From the NCBI RefSeq assembly GCF_000260115.1, contig NZ_JH651380.1, forward strand, positions 186,001 to 250,000: a stretch of DNA of 64,000 nucleotides, in the 5' to 3' direction. The notes under the pieces were generated by a model, which worked only from the letters and a program-made list of their open reading frames with translations, was not told the DNA's origin and searched no databases. How positions within the stretch are numbered: the stretch's first letter is position 1; the number at the start of each line of letters is the position of its first letter. The translations under genes and the position numbers were made by a program. Below are positions 56,924 through 64,000 of the stretch, one piece after another. The DNA is from Galbibacter orientalis DSM 19592 (lineage in GTDB: Bacteria; Bacteroidota; Bacteroidia; Flavobacteriales; Flavobacteriaceae).

Positions 56924-57776
56924 ACCCATCCGCTTTAGTTATCCACCACTGGTTTACATCTTCATAGCCTTTATATAATTCAGATTTATCTACAGCCCTT
57001 GAATGTACACCCAATAAAAATTCGGTCGCTTTTTTACCTGCCTTATCCCGATCCAAATAGAGGGCTACTTGCTTGTAATCTTTCAAGTAATCAGCAGCTC
57101 TTTTAACAAATGCCACCGAGTTTAAAACAAGGAGGTCTGCTTTTTTAGAAAGGGTAGGGTCATAACAAGTCAGGGAAAGCAAATCAAACATGCCTTCACA
57201 TATGAGGAGCTTGGACTGTTGATTTTTAATAAGGGTGATGTCCTTGGGAGAAACGCTGCTTTTATATAATTTGTTTCGAAGCTCATAACCCCCAGAAACA
57301 TTTTTGAGTCCAATGGCAAAATGCTTTTTATCCTCCATCTTATAATGAACTTCTTTACAATAACACCGTGCTGCCGATAGTTTAATTCTTCGTGATTTAA
57401 GATAATCGAGTAGGGCAGGGTGGTGGATGGGCTTCACTTGAACAACTTCAATTCCAGACTCTTTTTCTAGACGAGGCGGCTGATGAAAAGAAAAATTAAA
57501 AGCTTCATGATCCAATAACTCCAAAGCCTCTTTAACCGAACATTGTTTTATCAGACAGATAAGGTCAATAACATTGCCTCCAATACCAGCTCCATGATCA
57601 TACCATCGGTTTAAACGTAAAGACACTTTAAAAGAGGCTTTTGATTCAGACCGAAAAGGACTTAAAAACCAAGCTTCTTTCTCCGATTTTCGAGTAGGAA
57701 AATGCCCTAGTTTTGCAAGTGTTTGAACAATGCAAATATTGCGGGCTGTTTCACAATTCAATAGTTCTTTTTTCAT
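56922..57776 (-). CDS. TOPRIM-domain primase
   Basis: 284 residues from the ATG at 57776; the longer frame to 57821 adds a stretch not typical of the family. The N-terminal zinc-ribbon-like region has FLSPFRSESKASFKV and WYDHGAGIGGNVIDL, as in CHC2-type primases of Bacteroidota mobile elements. TOPRIM motifs follow: LLICEGMFDLLSL (Glu) and VALYLDRDKAGKKATE (DxD). It likely primes replication of the transferred or excised circle. Confidence 0.85.
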   Translation of the reverse strand: MKKELLNCETARNICIVQTLAKLGHFPTRKSEKEAWFLSPFRSESKASFKVSLRLNRWYDHGAGIGGNVIDLICLIKQCSVKEALELLDHEAFNFSFHQPPRLEKESGIEVVQVKPIHHPALLDYLKSRRIKLSAARCYCKEVHYKMEDKKHFAIGLKNVSGGYELRNKLYKSSVSPKDITLIKNQQSKLLICEGMFDLLSLTCYDPTLSKKADLLVLNSVAFVKRAADYLKDYKQVALYLDRDKAGKKATEFLLGVHSRAVDKSELYKGYEDVNQWWITKADG

Positions 57777-57799
57777 ATGCTTTATTTTGTAAGTTTTTT

Positions 57800-58003
57800 T
57801 GATGATTTGATGAAAAAACACGTTTATCCCTTTAATAGATTGACCTCACAGCTTCATCAATTTTTCATCATTTCATCATTTTTGATTGTAATACCTAAAT
57901 TCCTGTCATCACTTTTTATTTTGATGAAAGAATGATGACAATTTGATGACAGCCGTAGCCCTTATGAAACCTGACATTCACTTATTCTGTCATCAATTCA
58001 TCA
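57800..58003. repeat. Cluster of eleven TGATGA/TCATCA hexamers, possible iteron region
   Basis: Between primase and helicase genes (and just into the helicase 3' end), TGATGA occurs at 57800, 57808, 57922, 57933 and 57944, and TCATCA at 57854, 57865, 57873, 57906, 57990 and 57998. Many sit in longer units such as TTTTGATGAAA. Eleven in about 204 bp is far above expectation for a hexamer. Confidence 0.55.
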
Positions 58004-59187
58004 AAATTTTTAATTAAAAATTCTTTTTCCACCGTGAAGTACCTTCCTTTTGCATCTTCCATATTGATATCGCCATTGCTCCAAATGGTAATTCTTTGAT
58101 AGCTATTGGAATTTTTCTGATTCTCCAGTTTCCACTCTTTTTTGAGCAACCTCCTTAATTGTGTAAGATCTGTTCTTACTCTTGTCTTGTTTAACATGTG
58201 CAAGGCATCAATAGGACATATAGCAATGGAATCGAGTTCATACTTATCCATGGCACTTAAAAGGATACTCGCCAATTCCTTTTCTACTCTGTTTCTGTTA
58301 TGCTTAATCAACTTATGAAGCGCAGAGGTGTAAATATCCTTTGGTGTAAACCACATCCGAGTTGTTTGACTATTTTGAAGTTTACGGTTCTTTAAAAAAT
58401 AAAGAAAAGCAGGGATCTCTTCTATAAGTGCCTCCAAAAAATTAGTATCCTCCTTTTTTAAGGAAGGTATTTTCCGAATCCAAAATCGGGTTTCATTGGC
58501 ATCTATTTTAATGAAATTATCTTCATTATTACTACAAAGAATAAACTTGCCGAAAAACTCAACTTCTCTTTTGTCTTTGCCTTTGGATTCCAATTTATTT
58601 CTGTTGGTGGTACTGAGATATTTAATACGCTCGGTCAGTTCTTCTTTATTGAAAAGCACTTCATCTATGCAGATAAGAAGCTTGTTTGTCCAATCTGAAT
58701 TGAACTGGCTGCCAAAACTATCATTGGTTAGATAAGTAAGGTTGTTCTCAAATATCTCTTTTAACCATTTTAAAAAAGTACTTTTTCCCGTAATTCTTTC
58801 CTTGGAAACCAAACAAAGTATAGGGAGAATTTGCGTTGGTTTTTGATACAATAATTGTAAATAATCCAAACCAAGTTCTTTTTGTTTTCCGAAAATATGA
58901 TGTATAAAGGATAAGGTCTTTTCTATATTTCCTTCTTTAGGAGTATTTCTAAGCGGTGAATAGATATTATAAAAGTTGTGATATTCTTTTTTAAAATCTA
59001 AATGACTTGGAATACATGTGAAACCATCATATTTAGATACCTTACTTAAAAAATCCTTCCCGTGATCCTGCTTAATAATATGCTCATTCCAGGGGACAAG
59101 TAATTCATCAAAATGTCCTGCTATTGTGGGTGCTTTCACCAATTTGTAAAATGTAGTACCTACCCTTATGTATGGTATTGTTTTCAT
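57982..59187 (-). CDS. Primase-helicase family protein (SF3-like)
   Basis: 401 residues from the ATG at 59187; an ATG eight codons upstream (59211) is possible. The Walker A-like motif is SKERITGKSTFLKWL, Walker B LLICIDEVLF, and sensor motif KFILCSNNEDNF with the following Arg (ETRFWIRKIP). This is the helicase used by phage-like and mobilisable elements of Bacteroidota for their own replication. It lies between the excisionase-like gene and the hexamer cluster that precedes the primase. Confidence 0.82.
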   Translation of the reverse strand: MKTIPYIRVGTTFYKLVKAPTIAGHFDELLVPWNEHIIKQDHGKDFLSKVSKYDGFTCIPSHLDFKKEYHNFYNIYSPLRNTPKEGNIEKTLSFIHHIFGKQKELGLDYLQLLYQKPTQILPILCLVSKERITGKSTFLKWLKEIFENNLTYLTNDSFGSQFNSDWTNKLLICIDEVLFNKEELTERIKYLSTTNRNKLESKGKDKREVEFFGKFILCSNNEDNFIKIDANETRFWIRKIPSLKKEDTNFLEALIEEIPAFLYFLKNRKLQNSQTTRMWFTPKDIYTSALHKLIKHNRNRVEKELASILLSAMDKYELDSIAICPIDALHMLNKTRVRTDLTQLRRLLKKEWKLENQKNSNSYQRITIWSNGDINMEDAKGRYFTVEKEFLIKNFDELMTE

Positions 59188-59261
59188 ATAACTATGATTT
59201 ATAACCTGCATGTGAAATACAGGCTAATGAGGTAAATGTAAATAGCGATTAGAGCTAAAAA

Positions 59262-59543
59262 CTATCGTTTCTTCAGGACATAATCCAATGCCTCATTTTT
59301 GATCTCACATGCAGATTTGCGATCATTTCTTAAAAGCCACCCATTAAGGCGATCGATATCGAAGAATATCATTTTTCCATTCGGTTTGCTATGCGGGATA
59401 TTACCAGCAGCCGTTAGCTTATAAAGATAACTTCTTGATATGCCTGTATAATCACAAGCCTCTTCCAAGGTGAGTACCTTTTTAGAACCTAGCAAGAGGT
59501 TTTCAATTCTATCGAGTCTTTCTTCTAATTTAATGTTGTCCAT
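59262..59543 (-). CDS. Excisionase-like HTH protein
   Basis: 93 residues: a short coil, then a MerR/Xis-type winged HTH (LTLEEACDYTGISRSYLYKLTAAGNIPHSKPNGKMIFFDIDRLNGWL). Such proteins in this position are commonly the excisionase or the activator of replication genes. It begins 27 bp from a perfect 16-bp palindrome. Confidence 0.8.
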   Translation of the reverse strand: MDNIKLEERLDRIENLLLGSKKVLTLEEACDYTGISRSYLYKLTAAGNIPHSKPNGKMIFFDIDRLNGWLLRNDRKSACEIKNEALDYVLKKR

Positions 59544-59880
59544 TGTATCTGATTTAAAGATTAGTAATGAACAAAGCGCTTTGTTTCTTTTCGTAGAATT
59601 CTTGGAATAAAAGTAGAAAAAAAGATAAAGTAAACTTTGTAGAGTAGAAGTTTTTTATCCACAAGCTATTGAATATTAATCGATTGTTTTTATTTCGTTG
59701 CAAATGAATTTAGAATTTATGGTGCTAATTAAATCGAATACGAAAGGATATGAATTGCTGGTAAGCAGAATCACCTCAAAACACTAAAATCAAAGTTATT
59801 AACAATCAAAATCAAGGAAATGTGTTTTTGTGGCTATAAGAATACTCACTTTAAGTCAGTTTAGGTATTTTAGTACATGT
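59544..59880. promoter_or_regulatory. 337-bp control region between integrase and excisionase genes
   Basis: No gene is seen. It contains the 16-bp perfect palindrome AACAAAGCGCTTTGTT (59570-59585) and a match to the DnaA box consensus, TTATCCACA (59655-59663). It may hold the promoter of the helicase operon and perhaps a replication origin. Confidence 0.45.
59570..59585. promoter_or_regulatory. Perfect 16-bp palindrome upstream of the excisionase gene
   Basis: AACAAAGCGCTTTGTT, 27 bp upstream of the HTH-protein start. Its GC core and perfect symmetry fit an operator for a dimeric repressor, possibly the HTH protein itself. Confidence 0.5.
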
Positions 59881-61041
59881 TTAACCGATGCCATCCAATT
59901 CCAGTTTCGGAACCAAGTTAGCAGCCTCTTTCATCTTCTTATCTATAATTTTGGCATAAATCTCGGTAGTCCTTATTTCTTTATGTCCTAATCGTTTTGA
60001 AACCGTATAGATATCCGCACCATTCTCTAACAACAATACCGCATTGGTATGTCTCGCTGAATGGAACGTGATGTGCTTTGTAATACCGGCAAACATACAC
60101 CAACGAAGTAATTGAAGGTTCATATGTGCACTGTAGCGAAGTCCTTTGAACACACGTTCCTTAGAATCTTTTCTTTTACCCAAAAGCTCTTTGGCCTGTT
60201 GGGAGATATACAAATATTCGACCCCTTCGGTTTTCTTTTGTTGGAAAACAATTCTGAAAATAGCATTTCCCGAGCCATCTATGCCTTCATCACGTACCTC
60301 AGACCATTTTAATTTATTGATATCGGACCACCGGATTCCGGTCAATGCTGAAAAGAGAAAGGCACGTTTTAGTAAAGGGAACTTACAAGGTGTTTGCGAT
60401 AATCTTTGAAGTTCGCCATGAGTGAGATATTCTCTCGTCGATTCTCCCATAGAAAACCCTTTGACTTTTTTAATGAGGTTTTCTTTCAGATATCCTTCAT
60501 CAAAAGCGGCATTCAAGCAAGCCTTGAATTTATTGAAATAGGTATGCTTGGTATTCTGTGAAAGCTTTTTTTTGCTCTTGGTAACAGCAACTGTATCAAG
60601 GTGTTTTCTAAATCCTTTAATGAATTCCACATCAACATCATTGAAAGTGATATGAGCGGGACAATATCGTTCCAAATGCTTTTGAGCAGCATCCCAATTA
60701 TCATAATTTCCTTTGGTTTGGTAACGTTCTTCTTTTTTTTGCTCATAAAAGGATAGAAGAGTGGTTTTGCCTTTATGGTTGTTTTGAATTTTAAACTTAC
60801 CCTGATAGATTTCAGCTTGACGAATAGCTAAGATTTGTTTAGCTAACTCTAGTTGTTCTTTATTTTTTTTCTTTTCGTCAGCTGATTTTGGGTTTTGTAT
60901 TAAATAGAGTTGAAGGTATTCGTATTCTCTAAGGTGCTTGATTTTTCCATTAGCCAGTGTTTGGGTACCTTTATAATACTCGATATACAAACTCTGCTTT
61001 CCTGTTTTTAACTTTTTCTTTCTTAAATGAGCTTTTATCAT
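59881..61041 (-). CDS. int: Tyrosine integrase of the island
   Basis: 386 residues. SAM-like arm/core-binding domain to about 200; catalytic domain with Arg237 (TGIRWSD), His327 and Arg330 (HSARH), His353 (LGHKEI) and the nucleophile Tyr362 (TTEIYAKI). All five catalytic residues present. It belongs to the Bacteroidota transposon/ICE type (phage-integrase SAM-like). It starts 162 bp from the mnmE stop, as expected if attP lies beside int. Confidence 0.93.
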   Translation of the reverse strand: MIKAHLRKKKLKTGKQSLYIEYYKGTQTLANGKIKHLREYEYLQLYLIQNPKSADEKKKNKEQLELAKQILAIRQAEIYQGKFKIQNNHKGKTTLLSFYEQKKEERYQTKGNYDNWDAAQKHLERYCPAHITFNDVDVEFIKGFRKHLDTVAVTKSKKKLSQNTKHTYFNKFKACLNAAFDEGYLKENLIKKVKGFSMGESTREYLTHGELQRLSQTPCKFPLLKRAFLFSALTGIRWSDINKLKWSEVRDEGIDGSGNAIFRIVFQQKKTEGVEYLYISQQAKELLGKRKDSKERVFKGLRYSAHMNLQLLRWCMFAGITKHITFHSARHTNAVLLLENGADIYTVSKRLGHKEIRTTEIYAKIIDKKMKEAANLVPKLELDGIG

Positions 61042-61044
61042 TGC

Positions 61045-61093
61045 GACACAAATTTTTGTGTCTCACCATTTTTGAGACACACATGAGACACAA
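61045..61093. promoter_or_regulatory. Palindrome and direct repeats at the integrase start
   Basis: GACACAAATTTTTGTGTC (61045-61062) is a perfect palindrome four bases upstream of the integrase start codon. It is followed by GAGACACA twice (61074 and 61085), the complement of TGTGTCTC in its right arm. Candidate integrase arm sites or a repressor site. The rest of the 161-bp spacer to mnmE contains a DnaA-box-like TTATCAACA at about 61140. Confidence 0.5.
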
Positions 61094-61202
61094 TAAAAGT
61101 ATAAAAATGGCTATATTAAGAGAAAATAAGATTTAATAAGTTATCAACAATTATTTGATTTACAGTCATTTAATCACAATTGATATCGAAAAAAAGTCCT
61201 GT

Positions 61203-61218
61203 CTATTTGCCAATACAG
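61203..61218 (-). other. Candidate attachment core at the mnmE 3' end
   Basis: CTGTATTGGCAAATAG encodes the last codons C-I-G-K-stop of MnmE. The same end of trmE is the known integration site of SGI1-type islands (core TTCTGTATTGG...), and here an integrase gene abuts it. Recognition is by analogy; the partner at 51310-51325 is imperfect. Confidence 0.5.
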
Positions 61219-62627
61219 AAATTAGCAAAAATATTTCCTAATAAATCGTCTGTGGTTATTTCTCCAGTTATTTCTCCAAAATGGTATAGTGCTTGGCGGA
61301 TATCAATGGCTAATAAATCGCTAGAAATACCATTTGCCATTCCATCTTGTACATGATTAATTTCTTCTAAAGCTTTTAATAAAGAGTCATAATGACGAGA
61401 ATTGGTAATAATGGTTTCATTATTTCTTAGTGCCCCTGTATTTACAAATTCTAAAAGTATATTTTTTAACTCCTCAACTCCAGAGTTTCCTTTGGCAGCT
61501 ATTAATAAAGCTTTAGTTTTAGCATTTGTATGGGCTATATCTGCTATTTCGGTGAGTATAAAATCCTGTAAATCTTCTGAGATTTGGTCTTTTTTATTGG
61601 CAATAATTACCAAGGGCTTTTGTGGGAATTTATTCTTGATTTTCTCTAATTCAAGGCGGATATTTTTTATAAAATCTTTGTTTCCTATAAGTTTGGTGCT
61701 GTCTATTAAATAAACAACTACTTGTGCTTGTTCTATTTTCTCAAAGGTTTTTTTAATACCAATGCTTTCTACTACATCTTTGGTGTCTCGTATTCCAGCG
61801 GTATCTATAAAACGGAATCCTATGCCTCCAATGCTTATTTCGTCTTCAATAGTATCTCTGGTAGTTCCAGCAATATCACTTACAATTGCTCTTTCTTCAT
61901 TTAAAAGAGCATTTAAAAGCGTGGATTTTCCTACATTAGGCTCTCCAACAATGGCTACTGGAATTCCATTTTTTATAACATTTCCTACAGCAAAGGAGTC
62001 GATTAACCTTTTTAATACAAGCTGAATTTTATTAAGTAATTCAATAAACTGAGTTCTGTCTGCAAATTCAACATCTTCTTCAGCAAAGTCAAGTTCTAAT
62101 TCAATTAAAGAGGCAAAGTTTAAGAGCTCCTCCCGAAGCTTTTTAATTTCACTACTAAATCCACCACGCATTTGTTGCATGGCTATTTGGTGACTCGCTT
62201 CGTTGTCGGATGCAATTAAATCGGCTACAGCTTCGGCTTGACTCAAATCTAATTTTCCGTTTAAAAAAGCTCTCATGGTAAATTCTCCAGCATCTGCCAT
62301 TCTACAGCCATTCCTTAAAAAAAGTTGTAAAATTTCTTGCTGAATAAATGGAGAACCATGGCAGGATATTTCTATAACATTTTCCCCAGTGTAAGAATTA
62401 GGTCCCTTAAAAATGGAAACCAAAACTTCATCAAGTATTTTCTGCCCATCTATTATATGTCCTAAGTGTATGGTGTGCGATTTCTGTTCTGATAGTTTCT
62501 TTTTTCTGATGGATTTAAAATGAGCATCAGCAATAGAAATAGCTTCTTTTCCAGAAATACGTAGTACAGAAATTGCTCCAGCTCCCGATGGGGTTGCCAA
62601 GGCAATAATATTGTCTTGAATATTCAT
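61203..62627 (-). CDS. mnmE: tRNA modification GTPase MnmE
   Basis: 474 residues from the ATG at 62627 (two codons upstream only TTG/TGT). N-terminal tetrahydrofolate-binding domain (IIALATPSGAGAISVLRISG), helical domain, inserted G domain with GEPNVGKSTLLNALL, DTAGIRDT and NKKD, and the C-terminal FCIGK whose Cys is typical. With MnmG it makes the (carboxy)methylaminomethyl group on U34 of tRNA, upstream of MnmD. The protein is complete although the island sits at its 3' end. Confidence 0.95.
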   Translation of the reverse strand: MNIQDNIIALATPSGAGAISVLRISGKEAISIADAHFKSIRKKKLSEQKSHTIHLGHIIDGQKILDEVLVSIFKGPNSYTGENVIEISCHGSPFIQQEILQLFLRNGCRMADAGEFTMRAFLNGKLDLSQAEAVADLIASDNEASHQIAMQQMRGGFSSEIKKLREELLNFASLIELELDFAEEDVEFADRTQFIELLNKIQLVLKRLIDSFAVGNVIKNGIPVAIVGEPNVGKSTLLNALLNEERAIVSDIAGTTRDTIEDEISIGGIGFRFIDTAGIRDTKDVVESIGIKKTFEKIEQAQVVVYLIDSTKLIGNKDFIKNIRLELEKIKNKFPQKPLVIIANKKDQISEDLQDFILTEIADIAHTNAKTKALLIAAKGNSGVEELKNILLEFVNTGALRNNETIITNSRHYDSLLKALEEINHVQDGMANGISSDLLAIDIRQALYHFGEITGEITTDDLLGNIFANFCIGK

Positions 62628-62644
62628 ACACAAAAATTTGTGTA
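62627..62644. promoter_or_regulatory. 18-bp palindrome at the mnmE start codon
   Basis: TACACAAAAATTTGTGTA abuts the ATG. Its 16-bp core is the exact reverse complement of ACACAAATTTTTGTGT in the palindrome at the integrase start (61046-61061). Confidence 0.45.
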
Positions 62645-62789
62645 AAAATACAAATACTATATGAAGTAATATTGTAAAAAATAACTTATTAATTTGGTTA
62701 ACATTGCAAGTTAAATCTTGTTAAAATGGAAGTTTTTGTAGGTGTAATTTGTATCTTTAGGATATAATTTTAAAACCAAAAAAAATACA

Positions 62790-63278
62790 ATGAAAAATTA
62801 TTTGAATTTAGATAAAGATAAAACACAAGATACAGTTAAAGAGTTAAATGTTCTATTAGCAGATTATCATTTATACTATCAAAAGCTTAGAAATTTCCAT
62901 TGGAATATCTTTGGGAAAAACTTTTTTGACTTACATGAAAAGTTTGAAGAACTCTATGATGATGCAAAATTGAAAGTAGATGAGATTGCTGAGCGAATTT
63001 TAACTTTAAGACATCAACCAGTAAGTAATTTCTCTGATTATTTAAAGACTTCTAGTATTAAAGAATCTGATAGTGATAAAACTGATATCGAGATGATTGA
63101 AATTTTATTAGAAGACCATGGAATTATTCTAAAACAGATGCGTAAAGTGGTTGAAACAGCAGATAAAGGTGGAGATGAGGGTACTATTGATTTAATTGGC
63201 GCATACATTAGAGAATTGGAGAAAACTTCTTGGATGCTAGACGCTTGGAGAATGAAAACAAACCAAGGATTAAAATAA
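62790..63278 (+). CDS. dps: Dps-family DNA-protection ferritin
   Basis: 162 residues, four-helix ferritin-like. The ferroxidase site shared between subunits is visible in LRNFHWNIFGKNFFDLHEKFEELYDDAKLKVDEIAERIL. It stores iron and protects DNA from peroxide. A near-consensus -7 (TATCTTTA, 62752-62759) lies upstream. Followed 25 bp later by an MscS channel gene. Confidence 0.93.
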   Translation: MKNYLNLDKDKTQDTVKELNVLLADYHLYYQKLRNFHWNIFGKNFFDLHEKFEELYDDAKLKVDEIAERILTLRHQPVSNFSDYLKTSSIKESDSDKTDIEMIEILLEDHGIILKQMRKVVETADKGGDEGTIDLIGAYIRELEKTSWMLDAWRMKTNQGLK

Positions 63279-63303
63279 TTAACACTAATTTTCACGTTAT
63301 TCT

Positions 63304-64000
63304 ATGGAAGAAAGATTAGAAAGTGCGTGGGATAAAATGATAGAACAGTTAGGCTCATGGCTAGATGTAATAGTTGTGAGCCTTCCTAATGTTATACTAG
63401 CAATTATTGTATTTGCAGGTTCGTTTTTTCTCTCACGTTATGTAAACTCTTTAATGTTAAGGCTCCTTGCTAAATCTTCAATGCAAGGAACCGTTAAAAA
63501 AGTTTCTGCTAGATTAATTTCTGTTACCGTTATTTTAGCTGGACTTTTCTTGGCTCTTGGGATACTTAATCTTAATAAAGTGCTTACTTCGCTTTTAGCG
63601 GGAGCAGGGGTAGCTGGTTTGGCAATTGGTTTAGCACTACAAGGAACTATTGCGAATACTTTTTCTGGGATTGTACTTTCGTTTGTTGATTATATTAAAA
63701 TGGGCGATTGGATAGAATGTAATGATTATTCAGGGGAAGTTGTAGATATTGACTTACGTACAGTAACTATCCGTGAAAAGGATAATAATATGGTTTCTAT
63801 ACCTAATAAAATGGTGATTGAAAATCCTCTAAAAAATTATTCAATAACTTCTAAAACTAGAATTTCCGTTTCATGTGGTGTTGCGTATGATTCTGATTTG
63901 GAATTTGTTCAAGAATTAGTGATTAAAACAATATCAGAAAAATTCGATTCTGTTAAGAATAAAGAGGAAGTTATCTTTTTTTATACGGAGTTTGATAATA
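63304..64000 (+). CDS. MscS-family mechanosensitive channel (3' end outside window)
   Basis: 232 codons from ATG at 63304 to the window end. Three TM segments; the pore helix reads SLLAGAGVAGLAIGLALQGTIANTFSG, followed by the beta domain (MGDWIECNDYSGEVVDIDLRTVTIREKDNNMVSIPNKMV). Its pore Gly/Ala pattern is closer to classical MscS than that of the channel at 19088. The C-terminus is missing. Confidence 0.9.
   Translation, partial: MEERLESAWDKMIEQLGSWLDVIVVSLPNVILAIIVFAGSFFLSRYVNSLMLRLLAKSSMQGTVKKVSARLISVTVILAGLFLALGILNLNKVLTSLLAGAGVAGLAIGLALQGTIANTFSGIVLSFVDYIKMGDWIECNDYSGEVVDIDLRTVTIREKDNNMVSIPNKMVIENPLKNYSITSKTRISVSCGVAYDSDLEFVQELVIKTISEKFDSVKNKEEVIFFYTEFDN

Larger units (their letters stand above)
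51310..61218. mobile_element. Mobilisable genomic island at the mnmE 3' end
   Basis: An integrase, an excisionase-like HTH protein, a primase-helicase, a primase, MobC and a relaxase are arranged in one minus-strand block with little space between them. The integrase starts at 61041, 162 bp from the mnmE stop, with its C-terminal end facing the island interior. The block carries AbiE-type genes and decayed cargo at its left end. No conjugation pore genes are present, so it would be mobilised by a helper. The right boundary is well supported; the left one is a guess. Confidence 0.65.

Noticed and set aside
61042-61202. tRNA gene as attachment site of the island
   Set aside because: No tRNA-like sequence lies beside the integrase; the neighbour is the mnmE 3' end.

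Overview
The window is AT-rich chromosomal DNA from a member of the Bacteroidota, almost certainly a marine Flavobacteriaceae. Evidence: a type-IX-secretion-style adhesin-like protein, Bacteroidota-type promoters (TTG / TAnnTTTG), many proteins of families typical of flavobacteria (DUF4920, DUF3347, HYC_CC_PP, TIGR01777 epimerase, MnmD), A-rich start contexts instead of strong Shine-Dalgarno sites, and Bacteroidota-type mobilisation genes. No rRNA, tRNA or CRISPR array was seen.

Layout. 1-21 kb is ordinary core genome: the 5' part of a secreted protein, an ABC exporter pair, a conserved protein that looks like a hidden kinase-fold enzyme, a glnK-amtB-porin ammonium operon, crcB, small membrane proteins, ilvE, DUF4920-mnmD, a TIGR01777 epimerase, yceI, grpE-dnaJ, a second ABC exporter, an MscS channel and an NtrC-like response regulator that has no DNA-binding domain. 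21.5-42.5 kb is a heavy-metal (copper/silver type) efflux region: adaptor, CopA P-type ATPase, an AraC regulator with a metal-binding N-terminus, TolC, DUF3347, two CusA-type RND pumps (one frameshifted, one fused to a TolC domain), a second adaptor and small cysteine-rich envelope proteins. It is punctuated by two identical IS982-family elements, heptamer and octamer tandem repeats in the spacers, and a MITE-like repeat. 42.8-46.5 kb carries a PepSY membrane protein and katG.

From 46.6 kb the DNA is rearranged. An M16 peptidase has lost its N-terminal half at the edge of an IS21-family element (48491-51009), and the other edge abuts the first 32 codons of a higB toxin gene. No target duplication is visible, so this looks like an IS-mediated deletion junction. 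From about 51.3 to 61.2 kb lies a roughly 9.9-kb mobilisable island. It holds a tyrosine integrase, an excisionase-like HTH protein, a helicase, a primase, MobC, a relaxase, a candidate oriT, an AbiE-type toxin-antitoxin pair, and decayed cargo interrupted by an IS3 remnant. Its integrase end abuts the 3' end of mnmE (trmE), and a 16-bp sequence resembling the mnmE 3' end occurs at the other side, so the island probably uses the mnmE 3' end as its attachment site. Core genome resumes with mnmE, dps and a truncated second MscS channel.

How the genes work together. The efflux region holds sensor, P-type ATPase and tripartite RND pump parts that would move Cu/Ag out of cytoplasm and periplasm. 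Because the first RND gene carries a one-base frameshift, the second pump (RND-TolC fusion plus adaptor) may be the main working one, although an IS982 copy sits directly at its start codon. The island encodes excision, replication and transfer-initiation functions but no conjugation pore, so it would depend on a helper element.
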